Source of the DNA: Salipaludibacillus sp. LMS25
Lineage (GTDB): Bacteria; Bacillota; Bacilli; Bacillales; Salisediminibacteriaceae
Length of the DNA stretch: 64,000 bases
Direction of reading: 5' to 3'
Assembly: GCF_024362805.1 (NCBI RefSeq)
Contig: NZ_CP093299.1
Span: 3,194,001 to 3,258,000, forward strand
Shown here: piece after piece, positions 16,015 through 25,228 of the stretch
Layout: each line of letters begins with the position of its first letter
How positions within the stretch are numbered: position 1 is the stretch's first letter
Notes under the pieces: model-generated
What the model was told of the DNA's origin: nothing
Databases searched by the model: none
What the model saw: only the letters and a program-made list of their open reading frames with translations
Made by a program: the position numbers and the translations under genes

Positions 16015-17313
16015 TTAATCTCTCCTCACATAGGCATTTTTGTAAACTTCAACTTCCATTCTTAAATAGGCATTTGCTTTCTTGTATTGTCTCTTTTTTG
16101 AATAATAATTACTGAAGTCAGTTATAGCTTCTTCAACAAATTCCCAAAGTTCATGCGAAAAAAGATAGTCAATAGCCTTTTCAGCTTTTTCTTCGTAATC
16201 TTTCTCATTTCCAAGTTCATAATCTAACTTGGCTTCCAGTACTAATAGTTCATAGTGATGCTGTTCTCGAAAGCAATAGTCACTAGATTTTTGAAGATGC
16301 TCTTTCATTTCCTTGTACCTGCCGGCAAGCAAATAACTTTTAATAAGCCAATAATATGGGAAATACCGATGATTTGAAACGAAATTAGCATTTTTTCGAG
16401 CAATTTCACGTTCTCTAATTGCAAGACTTTCTTTAAAGTAAATAATGCTAGTATTGTAATCTCTTTCGTTTACTTTTAAAATTCCTAGTGTATGTAGAAG
16501 GTCAGATTCTTCCCTAATATAACCATGATCTCTTGCAGTGGTTAACCCGTTTTGGAGGGTCAAATTGGCTTCTTTATAATCTTTCAATTCCGTAAGAATT
16601 TGTCCTTTAACTATTAAACAATCAATGGTTTTTGATAGTTTATTAACATTTTCAAAGATGTCTTTAGCTTCGTCAATATAAAACAAAGCACGGTAATTAT
16701 CATTCATGAAAAAGAATAATTGAGCACAGTTTAGATGAATCCTTCCAATATCGTTATCGCGCGAAGCAAATTTTAACGCCTGCGAATAATGAAAATAACT
16801 CTTGGAATAGTTTCGATTTAAATAGTAACGAAAGCCGATAACAAAATGATAATCAAAACGAGTAGATTTTGATAGATTACTTTCATGGAAATCTTCCATA
16901 TAAAACACAATATGCTTGTAAATGTTGTCTGCTTCTTCTAGGTCTAACCTTCTTAAACTGTGGTGACATTGAATTAAAAGGTATTGTAATTCTTGTTCTA
17001 ACGAAGGAATAAATGCAAAATCTTGCTCATGTTTAGCGCGAAAAGCTTCTGCTTCAGCTAAAGTGTTCTCTAGCGAAAGTTGGTAAGCACCTAATAACTT
17101 TTCCACACGCATAGAATAGTGATCATGATGGGTGAAGTAATCTGTAGGAACTTGTAAACGCAATGCTAGCAACCTCAGTATATCGTAGGAGGCGTCATAT
17201 CGTCCACTTTCTATATTACTGTAATGAGAAGGTGAGACGATACCTTTGCACAAGTCTGTCTGTGTAAACCCTTTTAATTGTCGATAATATCTAATTCTTT
17301 TGCCAATATCCAA
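16015..17313 (-). CDS. RRNPP-type transcription regulator (HTH plus TPR, NprR/PlcR-like)
   Basis: Residues 1-60 form a Xre-type helix-turn-helix (IGKRIRYYRQLKGFTQTDLC, then SPSHYSNIESGRYDASYDIL). The remaining 370 residues are helical repeats of TPR type (YRALFYIDEAKDIFENV, ALKFASRDNDIGRIHLNCAQ, YNTSIIYFKESLAIRERE). Total length of about 432 is close to NprR. The start is probably TTG at 17313, 8 bases after GGAGG; the in-frame ATG at 17328 has its purine-rich stretch directly against it. A small exported peptide gene follows one base after the stop. The gene lies 45 bases after thiE on the same strand, with no clear terminator between. Confidence 0.85.
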   Translation of the reverse strand: MDIGKRIRYYRQLKGFTQTDLCKGIVSPSHYSNIESGRYDASYDILRLLALRLQVPTDYFTHHDHYSMRVEKLLGAYQLSLENTLAEAEAFRAKHEQDFAFIPSLEQELQYLLIQCHHSLRRLDLEEADNIYKHIVFYMEDFHESNLSKSTRFDYHFVIGFRYYLNRNYSKSYFHYSQALKFASRDNDIGRIHLNCAQLFFFMNDNYRALFYIDEAKDIFENVNKLSKTIDCLIVKGQILTELKDYKEANLTLQNGLTTARDHGYIREESDLLHTLGILKVNERDYNTSIIYFKESLAIREREIARKNANFVSNHRYFPYYWLIKSYLLAGRYKEMKEHLQKSSDYCFREQHHYELLVLEAKLDYELGNEKDYEEKAEKAIDYLFSHELWEFVEEAITDFSNYYSKKRQYKKANAYLRMEVEVYKNAYVRRD

Positions 17314-17373
17314 TAGAACACCCTCCATCCTTCCGTTAAAATGAGAGATTTACAAAAAAGTTTTGTTTTTGTA

Positions 17374-18036
17374 TTAAGTTCTGTCATTTATCGTTTTTTG
17401 AAATTTAGTGGCAACTTCAGCTGGTGAAGGTGCTTTGGCTATTGCAGAGATGACAGACACCCCGTTTGCACCTGCTGCCAGTATTGGAGGTATGTTTTCA
17501 GCTGTGATGCCACCTATGGCCACAATAGGAATAGTTAACCCACTTTGACGAAATTCTTTAATTCTTTCAGGTCCGCATACTTCGTCAGCATCATCTTTTG
17601 AAGAGGTTTCATACATGGGGCCAGTCCCTATGTAGGTTGCCCCGTCCTTTATAGCTTGTTTCGCATCTGCTAACGTATTGGCTGATACACCAAGAATTTT
17701 GTCTTTACCAATTTTTTCGCGAACGGCAGCCGCACTTTCATCATCTTGACCCACATGGACACCATCTGCATGTAGTTTAACGGCAAGATTCACGTCGTCA
17801 TTAATAATAAATGGGATATGATGTTCTTGACAAATCGCCTGTAATTGGGTGGCTAATGCTAGTTTTTTGTCCCCAGTTAGACTGTTTGTCCCTTTTTCGC
17901 GAAACTGAAACATTGTAATACCGCCTGAAATTGCTTCTCGTAAAATAGTTGGGAGAGGACGGCTCACGTTCGTGCTCCCGCAAATAAAATAGACACGTAA
18001 GTCATGGTGGATGTCATCCGTTGGGTAAGTCCTCAT
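17374..18036 (-). CDS. thiE: Thiamine-phosphate synthase
   Basis: The 220-residue TIM-barrel enzyme shows FQFREKG near residue 45, PFIINDDVNLAVKLHADGVHVGQDD near 75-100, LGVSANTLADAKQA, DYIGTGP-like TYIGTGPMYETSSKDD and VAIGGITAENI. It couples HMP pyrophosphate with thiazole phosphate. Its start overlaps the thiD stop by four bases. It is the last gene of the thiMDE salvage operon. Confidence 0.95.
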   Translation of the reverse strand: MRTYPTDDIHHDLRVYFICGSTNVSRPLPTILREAISGGITMFQFREKGTNSLTGDKKLALATQLQAICQEHHIPFIINDDVNLAVKLHADGVHVGQDDESAAAVREKIGKDKILGVSANTLADAKQAIKDGATYIGTGPMYETSSKDDADEVCGPERIKEFRQSGLTIPIVAIGGITAENIPPILAAGANGVSVISAIAKAPSPAEVATKFQKTINDRT

Positions 18037-18863
18037 TCGGTCATCACCTCCAATTCATGTAACGGTTCCTGATAAAAGCGGAAGGCAGCATGATGAGTAG
18101 GGCCAGGGCCTTTGCCAACAGCAAACCCATGTTTAATAGCCACATGAATGAATTTTTTCGCTTCTTTAACAGCGTCAATTAAAGGGCGTCCTTTCGCTAA
18201 GTGTGCTGTTATTGCGGCGGCATATGTACAACCAGTTCCGTGGGTATGGCGAGTATCCAGCCGTGGAACTGACAAATAGACATAAGTCGATCCATCGTAA
18301 AAAATGTCGACAATCTTCGTTTCATCAAGATGATGACCGCCTTTAATTAAAACGGCGGCAGCTCCCATCTCGTACATCGCTTTGGCTGCCTCTTTTCGCA
18401 GCTCAAATGATGTTAATGAACGCCCAGTAATCTCTGATGCTTCAGGAATATTTGGTGTAATAATCGTGGCTAGCGGAAATAGCTGTGTTTTAAGGGCATG
18501 AATAGCATCGTCTTGGAGCAGTTTAGATCCTGAAGTGGATACCATGACAGGGTCTATTACTAAATGATCCCATTTGTAGTAGGCGGCTTTTTCAGCAACG
18601 ATTTTAATCGTCGGTTCGTCAAAAAGCATGCCTGTCTTGACCGCATCAGCACCAATATCATCCGCCACAGCTGTAATTTGTTGCGAGATACCTTCGGGTG
18701 AAACAGGGTACACGCCACTGACACCTTGACTGTTTTGCGCCGTGATGGCAGTAATGGCACTCATGCCAAATACGTCTAGTTCTTGAAAGGTTTTAAGGTC
18801 TGCTTGAATACCTGCTCCGCCTCCGCTGTCAGAACCGGCAATTGTAAGAGCTTTAGGTAACAT
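18033..18863 (-). CDS. thiD: Hydroxymethylpyrimidine / phosphomethylpyrimidine kinase
   Basis: The 276-residue ribokinase-family enzyme has TIAGSDSGGGAGIQADLKTF at residues 7-26, QNSQGVSGVYPV near 43, DPVMVSTSG near 105, LIKGGHH and the catalytic-loop segment DTRHTHGTGCTYAAAITAHLAKG. It phosphorylates HMP to HMP-PP. It follows thiM by 12 bases and overlaps thiE. Confidence 0.95.
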   Translation of the reverse strand: MLPKALTIAGSDSGGGAGIQADLKTFQELDVFGMSAITAITAQNSQGVSGVYPVSPEGISQQITAVADDIGADAVKTGMLFDEPTIKIVAEKAAYYKWDHLVIDPVMVSTSGSKLLQDDAIHALKTQLFPLATIITPNIPEASEITGRSLTSFELRKEAAKAMYEMGAAAVLIKGGHHLDETKIVDIFYDGSTYVYLSVPRLDTRHTHGTGCTYAAAITAHLAKGRPLIDAVKEAKKFIHVAIKHGFAVGKGPGPTHHAAFRFYQEPLHELEVMTE

Positions 18864-18875
18864 GATGGTGTCCTC

Positions 18876-19673
18876 CTAAGAATGAATAGAGATGAGTTGC
18901 TCCACATCTTGTTGTTTTAAGTCATAAAGTGCGTCGAGAAAATGCATTTGAAATTGGCCTGGCCCCATATTTTCACCACGGGTTGCAGCGTGTTGAGCGG
19001 CTACACCATAAAAACTAATGGCAGCGGTGGCGGCTTCAACGACATTATCATGAACAGCGATAAAAGCTCCTGTAACAGCACTTAATAAACAGCCAGCTCC
19101 TGTGATTTTGGATTGAAGTGCATGGCCGTTTTCAACGGTATACGTTGTGTGACCATCGGTAATGACATCTGTTTTTCCAGTAAGAGCCGTCACCGTTTTC
19201 CATTTTAATGCAACATTTTTTGCAATATTTTCCGCATCAGCCAGTTCATCAGTGGCATCCACTCCTTTCATTTTCACACTGTCGTCTGAAAGGTTGGCAA
19301 TTTCGCTAGCGTTACCTCGTATAAGCGTGATGTCAAGGTCACTCAATAAGAGCTTGACCGTTTCAGTTCGATACGGTGTAGCGCCAGCGCCCACTGGATC
19401 AAGAATAATCGGGACCCCCGCTTTGTTTGCAGCTTTTCCAGCAAGAAGCATCGCATTCACGACAGGTTTTGTCAGGGTGCCAATATTGATGACTAACGCT
19501 TGGGAAACGCTGGCCATATCAGCCACTTCTTCCTCAGCGTACGCCATAACAGGACTAGCCCCGAGAGCATAAAGGCCATTTGCTGTAAAATTTGTCACCA
19601 CCACATTTGTAATGTTGTGAATAAGCGGAGATTTTTCTTGAATAATGTTTCTTAATTCATTAACAGGTAACAT
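18876..19673 (-). CDS. thiM: Hydroxyethylthiazole kinase
   Basis: The 265-residue kinase has PLIHNITNVVVTNFTANGLYALGASPVMAYAEEE near residues 16-50, IILDPVGAGATPYRTE near 90-105, IRGNASEIANL and the C-terminal ITGAGCLLSAVTGAFIA loop. It phosphorylates the thiazole moiety for thiamine salvage. It is the first gene of the operon and lies just downstream of a TPP riboswitch. No thiC or thiG is present, so the operon serves salvage. Confidence 0.95.
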   Translation of the reverse strand: MLPVNELRNIIQEKSPLIHNITNVVVTNFTANGLYALGASPVMAYAEEEVADMASVSQALVINIGTLTKPVVNAMLLAGKAANKAGVPIILDPVGAGATPYRTETVKLLLSDLDITLIRGNASEIANLSDDSVKMKGVDATDELADAENIAKNVALKWKTVTALTGKTDVITDGHTTYTVENGHALQSKITGAGCLLSAVTGAFIAVHDNVVEAATAAISFYGVAAQHAATRGENMGPGQFQMHFLDALYDLKQQDVEQLISIHS

Positions 19674-19722
19674 GGTTAAACCCCTTTCCTTATTTTACAT
19701 CTTTTTGAATTAAAATGAAACA

Positions 19723-19746
19723 TAAAAAACCGTTCGCGCAGAACGA
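19723..19746 (-). terminator. TPP riboswitch expression-platform terminator
   Basis: On the minus strand, CGTTC TGCGC GAACG is followed by a run of six T. It sits between the TPP aptamer and thiM, where ligand-dependent attenuation is expected. Confidence 0.8.
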
Positions 19747-19763
19747 AAGGTGAAAAAGTCGTT

Positions 19764-19850
19764 CCACTTTCCTACGCTGGCATCCTGTTCCAGATCAGGT
19801 TCAAAGGGATTAAGCAATCGCTTATCTCAGCCCGGAGGCACCCCTAGTGG
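19764..19850 (-). ncRNA. TPP riboswitch (thi-box) for thiMDE
   Basis: Read on the minus strand the element has the conserved GGGGTGCC and GGCTGAGA on the pyrimidine-sensing side, then CCCTTTGAACCTGATCTGG and the ATGCCAGCGTAGG segment on the pyrophosphate side. Order, spacing and position upstream of thiM fit the THI element. TPP binding should favour the downstream terminator. Confidence 0.96.
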
Positions 19851-19944
19851 CTAAACTATTGTTTTTTCTATCATCTTTATACTATCATAATAATAATTCG
19901 AGAAACAAAAAAATAAAGAAAGTTAACAAAAAGTGAGGTCAGAG

Positions 19945-21045
19945 ATGACAAAATTATTTAACAAAGCGAAAGCGTTTGTTCATACGTGCTATCAAGAGTT
20001 AGGGATGGAGGATAAAATAGAGGAACGTCTTGCGGTGATAAAACAAGAAATTGAAGCGACGGATTTTTATGAGCATACGTTCATTGAACTTGAGCATGGC
20101 GCTAAAATGGCGTGGCGAAACGCTAATAAATGTATCGGCCGTCTATTTTGGCAGACGCTTACTGTACGAGATGCCCGTTTATGCACAGATGAGGAAGGGA
20201 TTTTTGATGAATTAAGAACACATTTACGCTTGGCCACGAATGGTGGGAAGATAAAACCAATGATGACTTTTTTTGCGCCAAGAAAACAAGGTAAAGAGCC
20301 TGTCAGGGTGCTTAATCATCAGCTTGTTCGTTATGCCGGTTACGAAGAGGAAGGGACTCGCATAATAGGGGACCCGGCTTCATTGGCATTGACTAAATTA
20401 TGTGAATCATTAGGGTGGCAAGGAGAGCAGTCAGCTTTTGATGTTTTGCCACTGGTGATTAAATTGCCTGGTGGGAGGGTGAAGTGGCGTGATTTACCTA
20501 AGAACGAGGTACTTCGAGTACCAATTCGTCACCCAGATACGGATAAATTAGATAACTTACAATTAGAATGGTATGCCGTTCCAGCTATTACTGACATGAT
20601 GGTTGAAATTGGCGGGATCGAATACCCAACAGTTCCATTTAACGGCTGGTATATGGGGACCGAAATCGGGGCACGGAATTTTGCGGATGAAAAAAGGTAT
20701 GATTTGTTACCTCAAGTAGCTAAGGCTTTAGACCTTGATAAGACTAAGACGTCCTCGTTATGGAAAGATAAAGCATTAGTCGAATTAAATCGTGCCGTAC
20801 TTTATTCGTTTCAACAGAAAGGTGTGAGTATAGTGGATCACCACACGGCTGCTGAACAGTTCAAGCAATTTGAAAAACGGGAGAAAGCGAGCGGTAGACC
20901 ACTCACAGGAACATGGAGCTGGCTTATTCCCCCCATGTCCCCAGCTGCTACCCATATTTTTCATCAAAACTATCAAGATGAGCTTCTCTCACCCAATTTC
21001 CATTATCAAGAGAGACTCTTTCAGGAAAATGGGTGTCTAAAATAG
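19945..21045 (+). CDS. nos: Bacterial nitric oxide synthase (oxygenase domain only)
   Basis: About 366 residues, close to the 363 of B. subtilis NOS. It has the heme-ligand motif AWRNANKCIGR with Cys63, the substrate pocket region LPKNEVLRVPIRHPD, FNGWYMGTEIGARNF with the arginine-binding glutamate, and a C-terminal TGTWSWLIPPMSPA. It makes NO from arginine with borrowed reductases and tetrahydrofolate or biopterin. ATG 19945 follows GAGGT; GTG 19933 is the longer alternative. A terminator follows. Confidence 0.96.
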   Translation: MTKLFNKAKAFVHTCYQELGMEDKIEERLAVIKQEIEATDFYEHTFIELEHGAKMAWRNANKCIGRLFWQTLTVRDARLCTDEEGIFDELRTHLRLATNGGKIKPMMTFFAPRKQGKEPVRVLNHQLVRYAGYEEEGTRIIGDPASLALTKLCESLGWQGEQSAFDVLPLVIKLPGGRVKWRDLPKNEVLRVPIRHPDTDKLDNLQLEWYAVPAITDMMVEIGGIEYPTVPFNGWYMGTEIGARNFADEKRYDLLPQVAKALDLDKTKTSSLWKDKALVELNRAVLYSFQQKGVSIVDHHTAAEQFKQFEKREKASGRPLTGTWSWLIPPMSPAATHIFHQNYQDELLSPNFHYQERLFQENGCLK

Positions 21046-21055
21046 CATCTACTTG

Positions 21056-21099
21056 AAACGTCCAATCGGCAGTCATGTAGGAGCCGATTGGACGTTTTT
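21056..21099 (+). terminator. Intrinsic terminator after nos
   Basis: A 14-bp perfect stem (ACGTCCAATCGGC paired with GCCGATTGGACGT) is followed by TTTTT. It overlaps the end of recQ on the other strand. Confidence 0.92.
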
Positions 21100-23233
21100 A
21101 AGAATGGATAAGGTACTCATGAATAAATACTTTTAATGTAAAATAATCGATTTCTTCTGGAAGGGCTTCTTTTAGAGGTTTAAGGCCATTCTCAAGTCCA
21201 ATCCGATCCACAGCGTCTTCTATCAGTTGGAGGTGGGACGTGTCTACGAGAGAAGAAAAGTCCACATGATAGCCTTCTTCAGCCGCTTGTAAAAGGTGGC
21301 TTTTCACGGTTGTTTCTTTTATGTGACGTAATTCGGCAATGTCTTCAACTGTTTGGCCGCTCTCAAAAAGGGCGATTGTTTTTTCAAAGCTAGGCGTCTT
21401 ATCTTTAATCGTGCCAACACCGTCCCCACTTCCATTAAAGGCGTTTTCTTTTTCGTCAGGATGGTCTGCCACATAGTCTTGAATAGCTTGAAGAAAAGGT
21501 TCTCCGTAACTGTCTACTTTCATGTTTCCAACCCCTTTAACGTCAAGCAGTTGTGCAGCGGTTTCAGGGAGTTGCGCACACATGTCATTTAACGTTTTAT
21601 CGGAGAAAATCATGTACGGAGCAACGTGATGTTCTTTTGCCAGCGCAAGTCGCAGCTCACGCAATGTATGGAAGAGCGGATGTGTCTTCGTGTCAACGGA
21701 CACAGGCTGACGGACTTCTTTTTTAGTCACACGTGATTCCCCTTTTAAAACAGGAACGGCGTGCTCAGTTAATTGAAGGACAGGATAAGCGCCGCCACTC
21801 ATTTTTAAGAACTGAGATGCTGTTAAATAATCAATGAATTGGCTGACGTCTTTTTGTGTCCGATCTTTCATGAGTCCGTATGTTGATAATGTGTGTAAGG
21901 AAAAATCTTTCACCCTTTTATTCGCTGAGCCCACGAGAACTTGGGCCACCATCGTTTTACCAAACCGTTCATTCATACGTTTAATACATGAAAACACCAT
22001 TTGAGCTTCACGTGTCACATCGACAGTGTCACGGTTATCCACACATTCCGAGCATTGGCCACAAGGAGAGGCTTCGCGATCACCAAAGTAATGAAGGATG
22101 TAAGATTGCAGGCAATTTTCCGTGTGACAATAGTTCACCATCGCTTGTAGCTTTTCATATTCTTGTTGTTTCCGTTCTTCCTCCATTAAAGATTGATCTA
22201 TAAGAAATTGTTGAATGCGAATGTCCTGTGGGCTGAACAAAAGGAGACATTCACTTGGCTCACCGTCTCGACCCGCACGTCCTGCTTCTTGATAATAGCT
22301 TTCAATGTTTCTTGGCATTTGTGCATGTATGACGAAACGGACATTTGATTTATTGATCCCCATTCCAAAGGCATTCGTCGCGACCATCACCCGCGTGTTA
22401 TCGTAAACGAACGCTTCTTGCATGTTCTGGCGTTCCTCAGAAGACATCCCCCCGTGATATTTGCCGACAGCTACGCCAGCGCGGCTGAGTTGCTGATGAA
22501 GCTTGTCAACTTCTTTACGAGTGGCGGCGTAAACAATCCCAGCGCTCGTTTTGTTCTGGTGGATATAGTCTTTAATGTAGCTATCTTTGTCTATTCCTTT
22601 AATCACATGAAACGATAAATTTTCCCTTGCAAACCCTGTTTGGACAACATGCCGATCAGCGATATGGAGAGAAGCTGAAATATCTTTTGTAACTTCCGGT
22701 GTGGCGGTGGCTGTTAATGCAAGAACAGTTGGTGTCCCGTTTAATTGATGGATCAATTCAGGAATTTTTAAGTAGCTAGGTCTGAAATCATGGCCCCACT
22801 GTGATAAGCAGTGAGCTTCATCAATTGCTAATAACGAGACAGGTAATGTGCGAAGCATGTTTAGAAATTGCCCTGATTCTAATCGTTCAGGAGCGATGTA
22901 AACAAGCTTGTATTTCCCTTGACGTATTCCATTAATCCGCTCGTTAACGTCTTCGTATTGCAAAGAACTATTAATATAGGTTGCTTCAATTCCTGCTTCT
23001 TGAAGCTCGTCCACTTGGTCTTTCATTAACGAGATGAGTGGTGAAATGACGAGTGTCACTCCTTTAAACAGAAGAGAAGGAATTTGATAGCAGATCGATT
23101 TTCCCCCTCCAGTAGGCATGACCCCCATCGTGTTATTTCCTGAAAAAACTTTTTCAAGTATGTCTTTCTGGCCAGATCTAAAATGATCATAGCCAAAATG
23201 TTCTTTTAACCGCTGTTGTGCTTTTAGCAGCAT
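21098..23233 (-). CDS. recQ: ATP-dependent DNA helicase RecQ
   Basis: About 711 residues, including Walker A PTGGGKS at 40-46, DEAHCLSQWGHDFRPSY, ALTATATPEV, motif VI GRAGRDGEPSEC, and the zinc-binding RQC cysteines (YCHTENCLQSYILHYFG, then CGQCSECVDN). An HRDC domain follows near 510-590, then a C-terminal HTH (ESGQTVEDIAELRHIKETTVKSHLLQA). It unwinds DNA in recombination and fork repair. The second ATG (23233) is preferred because GGAGG is 7 bases upstream; the first ATG abuts it. It runs toward nos. Confidence 0.95.
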   Translation of the reverse strand: MLLKAQQRLKEHFGYDHFRSGQKDILEKVFSGNNTMGVMPTGGGKSICYQIPSLLFKGVTLVISPLISLMKDQVDELQEAGIEATYINSSLQYEDVNERINGIRQGKYKLVYIAPERLESGQFLNMLRTLPVSLLAIDEAHCLSQWGHDFRPSYLKIPELIHQLNGTPTVLALTATATPEVTKDISASLHIADRHVVQTGFARENLSFHVIKGIDKDSYIKDYIHQNKTSAGIVYAATRKEVDKLHQQLSRAGVAVGKYHGGMSSEERQNMQEAFVYDNTRVMVATNAFGMGINKSNVRFVIHAQMPRNIESYYQEAGRAGRDGEPSECLLLFSPQDIRIQQFLIDQSLMEEERKQQEYEKLQAMVNYCHTENCLQSYILHYFGDREASPCGQCSECVDNRDTVDVTREAQMVFSCIKRMNERFGKTMVAQVLVGSANKRVKDFSLHTLSTYGLMKDRTQKDVSQFIDYLTASQFLKMSGGAYPVLQLTEHAVPVLKGESRVTKKEVRQPVSVDTKTHPLFHTLRELRLALAKEHHVAPYMIFSDKTLNDMCAQLPETAAQLLDVKGVGNMKVDSYGEPFLQAIQDYVADHPDEKENAFNGSGDGVGTIKDKTPSFEKTIALFESGQTVEDIAELRHIKETTVKSHLLQAAEEGYHVDFSSLVDTSHLQLIEDAVDRIGLENGLKPLKEALPEEIDYFTLKVFIHEYLIHS

Positions 23234-23566
23234 TGTCATTCCTCCAAAATAAATGTCATTCTACTTAATTATGTTAAAACAAACAGGTAAAGGAAGCTAC
23301 TGTTTATCATTAAGGTCTATTAATTATGATCGTTCCTTTTAATAGTGTACATGAAATTAACAGGTTTTTATACTTTGAAAACCTGATAACATCTGTTAGA
23401 GGAGCGGTGAACCCAGGGAGAAAAGAAGAAGCAAAACGGGAAACATCCTTAATAACTGGATGGGGTAGTCATTTCGGTATCATTTTTTGAATAATGTCAC
23501 AATTTAATTATTAACATGAAAAAGCCAACAATGAAAAGAACGATATCAAATGCTCGTTATTAAAAA

Positions 23567-23770
23567 AAACGGCAATGAAAGATGGTGATTCCCGATGGAT
23601 CAGCGAATGCTAAGATACAATGATCGTCCGTAAAACGCCCGTCTTAAAATAAAGAGCAGAGCTAAATCTATTTAGGTGGGCGATAACGGACGTTAATGTC
23701 CTGGTTCACTCACCTATCAATCAGAGGGAGAAGAAGGAAAACTCCCACTGATTGAAGCTTAAGCTTTCCA
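23567..23770 (+). repeat. Structured intergenic repeat R1, copy 2 (long form)
   Basis: This copy shares an additional upstream block with copy 3 (GGTGATTCCCG, GGATCAGCGAATGCTAAGAT). Its stem reads CGCCCGTCT with AGGTGGGCG. Compared with copy 1 the second pair has changed from T-A to G-C on both sides, and the other differences stay as G-U pairs. That pattern supports a folded RNA. It ends in the AACTCCCACTGATTGAAGCTT tail shared with repeat R2. Confidence 0.85.
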
Positions 23771-23787
23771 TGATGAAATTAGTTCAT

Positions 23788-23841
23788 TTGATAAGTGATT
23801 AAATAATCACTATAATAGAGTTAATTACTATATTATAGTTA
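23788..23841 (+). promoter_or_regulatory. SigA promoter with an 18-bp palindrome in its spacer
   Basis: TTGATA (23788-23793) and TATAAT (23811-23816) are separated by exactly 17 bases. The spacer contains AGTGATTAAATAATCACT (23794-23811), a perfect 8-2-8 inverted repeat. A second imperfect repeat, TTACTATATTATAGTTA, follows at 23825-23841 near the start point. A repressor binding here would block the hydrolase and flavin-reductase genes downstream. The operator type is not recognised; the second repeat is loosely like the boxes of YodB/CatR regulators. Confidence 0.7.
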
Positions 23842-23925
23842 GTTTAATGGTGGCTGAGAGGTTCAACGAAATAGAAAGCTGCCAGGAGGTCATAATAAAG
23901 CATATTTAAAGGAGTGTGGTTAAAA

Positions 23926-24534
23926 ATGAAGCATATTTTTAATAAAGGAGCCAGTGAGCGAACGTTACTCTTGTTACATGGGACTGGTGGAGATGAGCAC
24001 GATTTAGTTCCCATAGCAGAAATGATTGATCCGGATGCTTCTGTGTTAAGTGTTCGAGGTAATGTTGATGAGAATGGGATGAATCGTTTTTTTCGCAGAT
24101 TACGTGAAGGAGTATTTGATGAAGAAGATTTAGTTTTCCGTACGAAGGAACTATATGACTTTATTAATAAAGCTGCCACAGATTATGGCTTTGACAAAAA
24201 TCAACTCGTGGCTGTTGGCTATTCAAATGGTGGTAACATTGCAGGGAGTTTGCTCTATCATTATGATAAACCACTTCAGGGCGCTATTCTATTGCATCCA
24301 ATGGTGCCGAGACGGGGGATTGACTTACCTAGTATGACGAAACTACCTGTATTTATTGGGGCAGGTTCTAATGATCCTATCTGTCCGCCTGAAGAAACGA
24401 AAGAGCTCTATGCAAATCTTGAACAAGCAGGTGCTGCCGTTAGTTTATATTGGGCTAATCAAGGCCACCAACTAACGAGAGATGAGATAACAGAAGCAAA
24501 AGCTTGGTATGAGTACGCAATTAAAGGAGAGTAA
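23926..24534 (+). CDS. Alpha/beta-hydrolase, carboxylesterase/MhqD type
   Basis: About 202 residues. The fold is shown by LLLLHGTGGDEHDLVPIA near residue 18, the nucleophile elbow VGYSNGGNIAGSLL, the acid-loop region FIGAGSNDPICPPE and the histidine segment WANQGHQL. It resembles the MhqD/YodD-type phospholipase/carboxylesterase family, which in B. subtilis is induced by quinones. It is translated from ATG 23926 after AAAGGAG (GTG 23914 is less likely) and is followed 6 bases later by a flavin-reductase-like gene. Its substrate is unknown. Confidence 0.8.
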   Translation: MKHIFNKGASERTLLLLHGTGGDEHDLVPIAEMIDPDASVLSVRGNVDENGMNRFFRRLREGVFDEEDLVFRTKELYDFINKAATDYGFDKNQLVAVGYSNGGNIAGSLLYHYDKPLQGAILLHPMVPRRGIDLPSMTKLPVFIGAGSNDPICPPEETKELYANLEQAGAAVSLYWANQGHQLTRDEITEAKAWYEYAIKGE

Positions 24535-24540
24535 ACGGGT

Positions 24541-25149
24541 ATGGCATTTATTGATCCCACTCAGTGGTCTAAAAAGGAAAATTATCAGTTTCTAACAACG
24601 GCTGTCACACCACGTCCAATCGCTTGGGTGACGTCACTATCGTCAAAGGGCATTTTAAATGCGGCACCGTTCAGTTATTTTAATCTCATTTCAGCAGATC
24701 CGCCGTTATTGTCAGTGTCCATTGGAAGAAGAGCTGGAGAGCTAAAAGATACAGCGAGGAATATTAGTGAAACAGGCGAATTTGTCGTTCATGTGGTTGA
24801 CGAAGACAATGTGGGTGCTTCCAATGAAACAGCAGCTAACCTGCCGGCAAATGAAAGCGAAGTAGTGAAGACAGGTTTAACGGAAAAAGACAGTCATCGT
24901 GTTGCTGTGCCATCGTTAAAAGAAAGCCGTATTCGACTCGAATGCCGTTTAGAAAAACATCTTACTTTTGAAGGTAAAGAGGCGATGACGGATGTGATAA
25001 TTGGAGAAATTGTCGGGTATGATGTGGATGATGAGATTCTCACTGGTGACAACACGGTAGACATTGCCAAGCTAAAGCCTGTGTCACGATTAGGTGGGAA
25101 GCAATACGCCTCTCTCGGAGCTGTTTTTGAAATAGATCGACCCAATTAA
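24541..25149 (+). CDS. Flavin reductase-like (FMN-binding split barrel) protein
   Basis: The 202-residue protein matches the flavin-reductase-like split-barrel family: TTAVTPRPIAWVTSLSSKGILNAAPFSYFNLISADPPLLSVSIG near residues 18-62, then DTARNISETGEFVVHVV and RLECRLEKHLTFEG. It probably binds FMN; whether it reduces flavin or a quinone is unknown. Six bases separate it from the hydrolase gene, so they share the promoter at 23788. Confidence 0.82.
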   Translation: MAFIDPTQWSKKENYQFLTTAVTPRPIAWVTSLSSKGILNAAPFSYFNLISADPPLLSVSIGRRAGELKDTARNISETGEFVVHVVDEDNVGASNETAANLPANESEVVKTGLTEKDSHRVAVPSLKESRIRLECRLEKHLTFEGKEAMTDVIIGEIVGYDVDDEILTGDNTVDIAKLKPVSRLGGKQYASLGAVFEIDRPN

Positions 25150-25228
25150 CACCTATTTTTAAATAATAGCATAAAAGCGAACGGGTAAAGTGAATTCTAT
25201 TGATCTATATGACTTTAATCCTCGTTCT

